Under the pieces are notes generated by a model, which did not search any database, had not been told where the DNA came from, and saw nothing but the letters and a program-made list of their open reading frames with translations. The position numbers and the translations under genes are program-made. From NCBI GenBank assembly GCA_964243985.1, contig CAXTHJ010000099.1:1-8533 (forward strand): DNA of 8,533 nt, read 5' to 3'. Below, piece by piece: positions 5,503-8,533 of the stretch (its first letter is position 1; every line of letters starts with the position of its first letter). This DNA comes from CAIOYC01 sp964243985. GTDB taxonomy: Bacteria > Pseudomonadota > Alphaproteobacteria > Caulobacterales > Caulobacteraceae.

Positions 5503-5767
5503 ACTGGAAACGTCCGTCTTCTAGGGGCGGGCGGCGGGATCGAGCGCCGCGAACAAGGGACTATTCTGGCTTATCCCGCCTTTATCTAAGGTAAACAATC
5601 ATCAAGGGAACGATAACACTAACGCCGATCGTCGCAGGCTCTCACGATGCATTATTGTGCATCGCACAAAAATTTCCTTGACGTTAATGGTGCGTCGCCG
5701 CATTTTAACGATGCGCCGCCCCCACGCGCAAGTTCGTTTTTTTGTCGCCCACACATTGGAGAGCACC
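5503..5767. promoter_or_regulatory. Divergent control region between carboxypeptidase and phasin
   Basis: These 265 bases are visibly more A/T-rich than the flanking genes and must serve both start codons. Toward the phasin they hold the inverted repeats and PhaR-like site described separately, a TTGACG (5678-5683) that fits a Caulobacter-type -35, a T7 run (5737-5743), and a GGAG at 5759-5762 as Shine-Dalgarno. A matching -10 is not clear; CATTTT (5701-5706) lies at 17-base spacing. Toward the carboxypeptidase a TAGATA (minus strand, 5583-5588) could be a -10 but has no good -35. I see no credible small gene here. Confidence 0.5.
5645..5669. promoter_or_regulatory. Overlapping inverted repeats; PhaR-like operator upstream of the phasin
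   Basis: Two perfect inverted repeats share bases. The outer one is CGATGCA (5645-5651), six bases, TGCATCG (5658-5664). The second is TTGTGC (5655-5660), ATC, GCACAA (5664-5669). Positions 5658-5669 read TGCATCGCACAA, which fits all 12 positions of TGCRNYGCASMA, the binding motif I recall for PhaR of Bradyrhizobium. PhaR is a polyhydroxyalkanoate-responsive repressor of phasin genes. The site ends eight bases before the candidate -35 TTGACG. The match, the symmetry and the position in front of a phasin agree; the regulator itself is not in the window. Confidence 0.65.
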
Positions 5768-6238
5768 ATGGCCACCGCCGCCGATACCGCCGCTAAAGAA
5801 ACCGTGAAGACCGCCGAAAAGGCCAAGGCGACCACCGACCAATTCAGCGCTGCCGGCGCCAAGGCGTTCAAGGATGGCGTGGAAAAGTCCTTGGCTAGCC
5901 TGAACGAACTGAACGCTCAATCCAAGCAAAACCTCGAAGCCCTAGTCGCCAGCGTCACCGCCACCGCCAAGGGCGCCGAGGCGCTCGGTGCGCAAGCCAT
6001 GGCCTACGGCAAAACTGCCGTCGACAAGCATGTGGAGGCGGCCAAGGCGTTGTCGTCCGCGCGCAGCGTTCAGGAAGTGATCGAGCTTCAATCCACCTAT
6101 GCCAAGTCGGCCATGGAAACCTACATCGCCGAAATGAACCGCGCGTCGGAAACCTACTCCTCCATGGTGAAGACCGCCTTCCGTCCGCTCAATGAACGCG
6201 CCACGGCCGCCGTCGAAACCTTGCAAGCCGCGCGTTAA
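5768..6238 (+). CDS. Phasin family protein (storage-granule-associated)
   Basis: A 156-residue, Ala/Lys/Glu-rich, almost wholly helical protein with no cysteine, signal peptide or membrane segment. Residues about 49-148 carry the Phasin_2-type region: NAQSKQNLEALVASVTATAK (49-68), then GAEALGAQAMAYGKTAVDKH, VQEVIELQSTYAKSAMETYI and a closing segment ending PLNERATAAVE. The spacing of hydrophobic residues suits an amphipathic coiled-coil that coats polyhydroxyalkanoate granules. The first 30 residues are a Thr/Ala/Lys-rich lead. The ATG at 5768 is preceded by GGAG with good spacing; the frame stays open upstream to 5657, but that stretch is the promoter/operator region and encodes a non-phasin sequence. 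It is monocistronic, bounded by its own promoter and a strong hairpin terminator, and probably repressed by PhaR. No polymer synthase gene is in the window, so a role with other hydrophobic surfaces cannot be excluded. Confidence 0.9.
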   Translation: MATAADTAAKETVKTAEKAKATTDQFSAAGAKAFKDGVEKSLASLNELNAQSKQNLEALVASVTATAKGAEALGAQAMAYGKTAVDKHVEAAKALSSARSVQEVIELQSTYAKSAMETYIAEMNRASETYSSMVKTAFRPLNERATAAVETLQAAR

Positions 6239-6264
6239 ACCACTCAAAGAATCGCACTTTTCTC

Positions 6265-6294
6265 GAGGCCCGGAACGGAGACGTTCCGGGCCTC
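6265..6294 (+). terminator. Strong hairpin terminator after the phasin
   Basis: A perfect 13-bp stem (GAGGCCCGGAACG at 6265-6277, CGTTCCGGGCCTC at 6282-6294) closes on a GAGA tetraloop 27 bases after the phasin stop codon. The trailing sequence CTTGCGTT is only mildly T-rich, as is common for terminators in GC-rich alphaproteobacteria. The position between the phasin and the clpS promoter region fits termination or 3'-end stabilisation. Confidence 0.82.
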
Positions 6295-6469
6295 CTTGCG
6301 TTCCAGCTTAGTCGTCATGGCAGGAATTTAGCTCCAATACCGAGCTCAGGGTTTAGGCGCCGGCGGCCTAAACGTCGCGCATTGCAGCGTGGGGCTTTCA
6401 AAACGGGCGAGTTACCATATCTAATCCCTCGAAGCCGGGCGCATCCTGGCGATCTGGAGACGGCTTTGT
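6295..6469 (+). promoter_or_regulatory. clpS-clpA upstream region with two inverted repeats
   Basis: This non-coding stretch precedes clpS. It holds GTTTAGGC (6351-6358), seven bases, GCCTAAAC (6366-6373), an 8-bp perfect inverted repeat, and a smaller one, AGCTC (6330-6334), seven bases, GAGCT (6342-6346). An A/T-rich stretch TACCATATCTAAT (6413-6425) is the best -10 candidate but no strong -35 pairs with it. A GGAG at 6455-6458 is the likely ribosome-binding site. I see no gene here. Confidence 0.45.
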
Positions 6470-6799
6470 ATGGCTGAGCGTAAGTCGGGCGATACTGGTA
6501 ACGGCGTGGGTTCGACGGTCGTCACCCAGGTCAAGCCCAAGACGCAAAAGCCTTCGCTTTACCGTGTTCTGCTTCTGAACGACGACTACACCCCGATGGA
6601 ATTCGTGGTTTACGTTCTGGAGCGCTTCTTCAATAAGTCGCGCGAAGACGCGACCCGTATCATGTTGCATGTTCACCAGCACGGCGTGGGTGTGTGCGGC
6701 GTCTTCACCTTTGAAGTCGCCGAGACCAAGGTGGCTCAGGTGGTCGACGCCGCCCGCCGCCACCAGCACCCGCTTCAGTGCACTATGGAAAAAGATTGA
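6470..6799 (+). CDS. clpS: ClpS, N-degron adaptor of the ClpAP protease
   Basis: ClpS binds proteins with a destabilising N-terminal residue (Leu, Phe, Tyr, Trp) and delivers them to the N-domain of ClpA. The 109-residue protein has a flexible 28-residue lead and then the conserved core: YRVLLLNDDYTPMEFVVYVL (31-50), ATRIMLHVHQHG (61-72), and VGVCGVFTFEVAETKVAQVV (73-92), ending in HPLQCTMEKD. Pocket residues corresponding to E. coli N34, D35, M40 and H66 appear as N37, D38, M43 and H69, so the adaptor should be functional. The ATG at 6470 is backed by GGAG about 11 bases upstream. Its stop codon lies 11 bases before the clpA start, so the two are almost certainly one operon, in the usual bacterial order. 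Confidence 0.97.
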   Translation: MAERKSGDTGNGVGSTVVTQVKPKTQKPSLYRVLLLNDDYTPMEFVVYVLERFFNKSREDATRIMLHVHQHGVGVCGVFTFEVAETKVAQVVDAARRHQHPLQCTMEKD

Positions 6800-6810
6800 G
6801 AGGTCCCTCC

Positions 6811-8533
6811 GTGCCGTCATTCTCGCGCAATCTGGAAGAGACCCTGCACCGGGCCGTCGCCTACGCGAACCAGCGCAAACACGAGTACGCTACTCTAGAA
6901 CACCTTCTCTTGTCGCTCGCCGACGATGAGGACGCCGCGCAGGTCATGCGCGCGTGCAATGTCGATCTGGCGGCCCTGAAGAAAACGGTGGTCAACTACC
7001 TCGACACCGAACTGAAGTCCCTGATCGTCGAGGACTCAGAAGACGCCAAGCCCACCGCCGGCTTCCAGCGGGTGATCCAGCGGGCCGTGATCCACGTCCA
7101 GTCTTCGGGCCGGGACGAGGTGATGGGCGCCAATGTGCTGGTGGCCGTATTCTCCGAGCGGGAGAGCCACGCCGCCTTCTTCCTGCAAGAGCAGGACATG
7201 ACCCGCTATGACGCGGTGAACTTCATCGCTCACGGCATCGCCAAGAAGGCCGGGGCGTCCGAGCCCCGCGCCGTGAAGGGCGCGACCGAAGAGGCGGGCG
7301 AGGAGAAGGCCGCCGCCAAGACCGGCGGAGAGGCGCTGGAAGCCTACTGCGTCAACCTCAACGAGAAGGCCCGCGCCGGCAAGGTCGATCCCCTGATCGG
7401 CCGCATGGCGGAGGTGGAGCGCTGCATCCAGGTGCTTTGCCGCCGCAACAAGAACAACCCGCTTTTGGTGGGCGATCCCGGCGTCGGCAAGACGGCGATC
7501 GCGGAAGGTTTGGCCCGCAAGATCATCATGGGCGAAGTGCCGGAAGTCTTGGAATCCGCCACCATCTTCTCCCTCGACATGGGCTCGCTCCTCGCCGGCA
7601 CCCGCTATCGCGGTGACTTCGAAGAGCGGGTCAAGCAGGTGGTGAAGGAGCTGGAGACCCACGCCAACGCCGTGCTCTTCATCGACGAAATCCATACGGT
7701 AATCGGCGCCGGGGCGACGTCGGGTGGCGCGATGGACGCCTCCAACCTCCTGAAGCCGGCCCTGGCGTCCGGAACCCTGAAGTGCATGGGCTCGACCACC
7801 TACAAGGAGTTCCGCCAGCACTTTGAGAAGGATCGGGCCCTGGTGCGCCGGTTCCAGAAAATCGACGTGGCCGAACCGACCATCGAGGACACCATCAAGA
7901 TCCTCAAGGGGCTCAAGAGCTACTACGAGGACTTCCACAAGCTGAAGTACACCGACGACGCCATCAAGACGGCGGTGGAGCTGTCGGCCCGCTACATCAC
8001 CGACCGCAAGCTGCCGGACAAGGCCATCGACGTGATCGACGAGGCCGGCGCCTCGCAGATGCTGTTCCCCGAGAACAAGCGGCGCAAGAAGCTCGGCGCC
8101 AAGGACATCGAGGCGGTGATCGCCAAGATGGCCCGCATCCCGGCCAAGTCGGTCTCCAAGTCCGACACTGAGTCGCTGCGAAGCTTGGAGACCGACCTGA
8201 AGCGGGCGGTCTACGGCCAGGACGACGCGATCCACCAGCTTTCCGCCGCCATGAAGATGGCGAGGGCGGGCCTGCGCGACGCGCAAAAGCCCATCGGCAG
8301 CTACCTCTTCTCCGGCCCTACCGGCGTCGGCAAAACGGAAGTGGCGCGTCAGCTGGCATCCACCCTCGGCATCGAGCTCCTGCGCTTCGACATGTCCGAA
8401 TACATGGAGCGGCACACGGTCTCGCGGCTGATCGGCGCCCCTCCGGGCTACGTCGGCCACGACCAGGGCGGTCAGCTCACCGACGCGGTGGACCAGCACA
8501 AGCACGCGGTGGTCCTGCTCGACGAGATCGAGA
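6811..8533 (+). CDS. clpA: ClpA, AAA+ unfoldase subunit of ClpAP (C-terminus beyond window)
   Basis: This open frame starts at GTG 6811 and continues to the window end: 574 codons of a protein that in E. coli has about 758 residues. Residues 1-145 are the double Clp N-domain that docks ClpS (PSFSRNLEETLHRAVAYANQ, 2-21). A charged, Ala/Glu-rich linker (146-175) follows. The first AAA+ ring has Walker A GDPGVGKT (221-228), Walker B VLFIDEIH (288-295), sensor-1 GSTT (327-330) and arginine finger RRF (346-348). The second has Walker A GPTGVGKT (502-509) and Walker B VVLLDEIE (567-574), at the very edge. The ClpP-docking loop lies beyond. The GTG start is supported by GAGAGG (6798-6803) overlapping the clpS stop, which implies translational coupling, and by exact agreement with the family N-terminus. 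The ATP-driven ring threads substrates into ClpP; clpP is not in the window. Confidence 0.97.
   Translation, partial: MPSFSRNLEETLHRAVAYANQRKHEYATLEHLLLSLADDEDAAQVMRACNVDLAALKKTVVNYLDTELKSLIVEDSEDAKPTAGFQRVIQRAVIHVQSSGRDEVMGANVLVAVFSERESHAAFFLQEQDMTRYDAVNFIAHGIAKKAGASEPRAVKGATEEAGEEKAAAKTGGEALEAYCVNLNEKARAGKVDPLIGRMAEVERCIQVLCRRNKNNPLLVGDPGVGKTAIAEGLARKIIMGEVPEVLESATIFSLDMGSLLAGTRYRGDFEERVKQVVKELETHANAVLFIDEIHTVIGAGATSGGAMDASNLLKPALASGTLKCMGSTTYKEFRQHFEKDRALVRRFQKIDVAEPTIEDTIKILKGLKSYYEDFHKLKYTDDAIKTAVELSARYITDRKLPDKAIDVIDEAGASQMLFPENKRRKKLGAKDIEAVIAKMARIPAKSVSKSDTESLRSLETDLKRAVYGQDDAIHQLSAAMKMARAGLRDAQKPIGSYLFSGPTGVGKTEVARQLASTLGIELLRFDMSEYMERHTVSRLIGAPPGYVGHDQGGQLTDAVDQHKHAVVLLDEIE

Noticed and set aside
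5684..5709. Two TTAA elements upstream of the phasin as a possible CtrA box
   Set aside because: CtrA sites need about seven bases between TTAA halves; here the gap is much longer, so the match is not credible.
7036..8505. A 489-codon open frame on the minus strand opposite clpA
   Set aside because: It is antisense to clearly conserved ClpA coding sequence and its His/Gly/Arg/Val-rich product is typical of a GC-rich shadow frame, with no recognisable domain.
1..8533. Mobile element, CRISPR, toxin-antitoxin or defence island
   Set aside because: I looked for transposase or integrase motifs, spaced direct repeats, short overlapping toxin-antitoxin pairs and composition breaks, and saw none. 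The window reads as ordinary core chromosome.

Overview
This is a GC-rich (roughly two-thirds G+C) chromosomal window that looks like an alphaproteobacterium of the Caulobacterales (Caulobacter/Phenylobacterium/Brevundimonas type). The best lineage marker is a clear mipZ, the ParA-like ATPase that positions the division plane in Caulobacter and relatives. A DUF1489 gene, a phasin and an adjacent clpS-clpA pair support the same assignment. Nothing suggests a mobile element: I see no integrase, transposase, CRISPR array, tRNA or phage gene, and base composition is even throughout.

Layout: (1) 1-222, minus strand: the N-terminus of a cyclic-nucleotide-binding-domain protein, cut by the window edge. 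(2) 223-358: a divergent promoter region. (3) 359-4156, plus strand: five genes in a row: an enoyl-CoA hydratase/isomerase family protein, a zinc-ribbon membrane protein (DUF3667-like), a DUF1489 protein, mipZ, and a small membrane-anchored J-domain protein. (4) 4153-5502, minus strand: a penicillin-binding D,D-carboxypeptidase that converges on the J-domain gene. Their stop codons overlap in one TTAA. (5) 5503-5767: a divergent control region with a striking pair of overlapping inverted repeats that contain a PhaR-like operator. (6) 5768-6238: a phasin, ended by a 13-bp terminator hairpin. (7) 6470 to the window edge: clpS and clpA, where clpA starts at a GTG and runs off the end.

Functional themes: envelope and division (mipZ, D,D-carboxypeptidase), storage-granule coating (phasin, probably PhaR-controlled), and N-degron proteolysis. 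ClpS recognises destabilising N-terminal residues and hands substrates to the ClpA unfoldase of ClpAP. The plus-strand run from the hydratase to the J-domain gene is tightly packed, but the metabolic gene and the cell-cycle gene have no obvious shared task, so internal promoters are likely. One candidate precedes mipZ and overlaps a GANTC (CcrM) methylation site.

I find no wholly new multi-gene system here. The observations most worth following are regulatory (the phasin operator cluster, the GANTC site at mipZ, palindromes before clpS) and structural (the basic, Cys/His-containing tail of the carboxypeptidase, the Asp-repeat loop in the DUF3667-like protein, and the mipZ-J-domain pairing).
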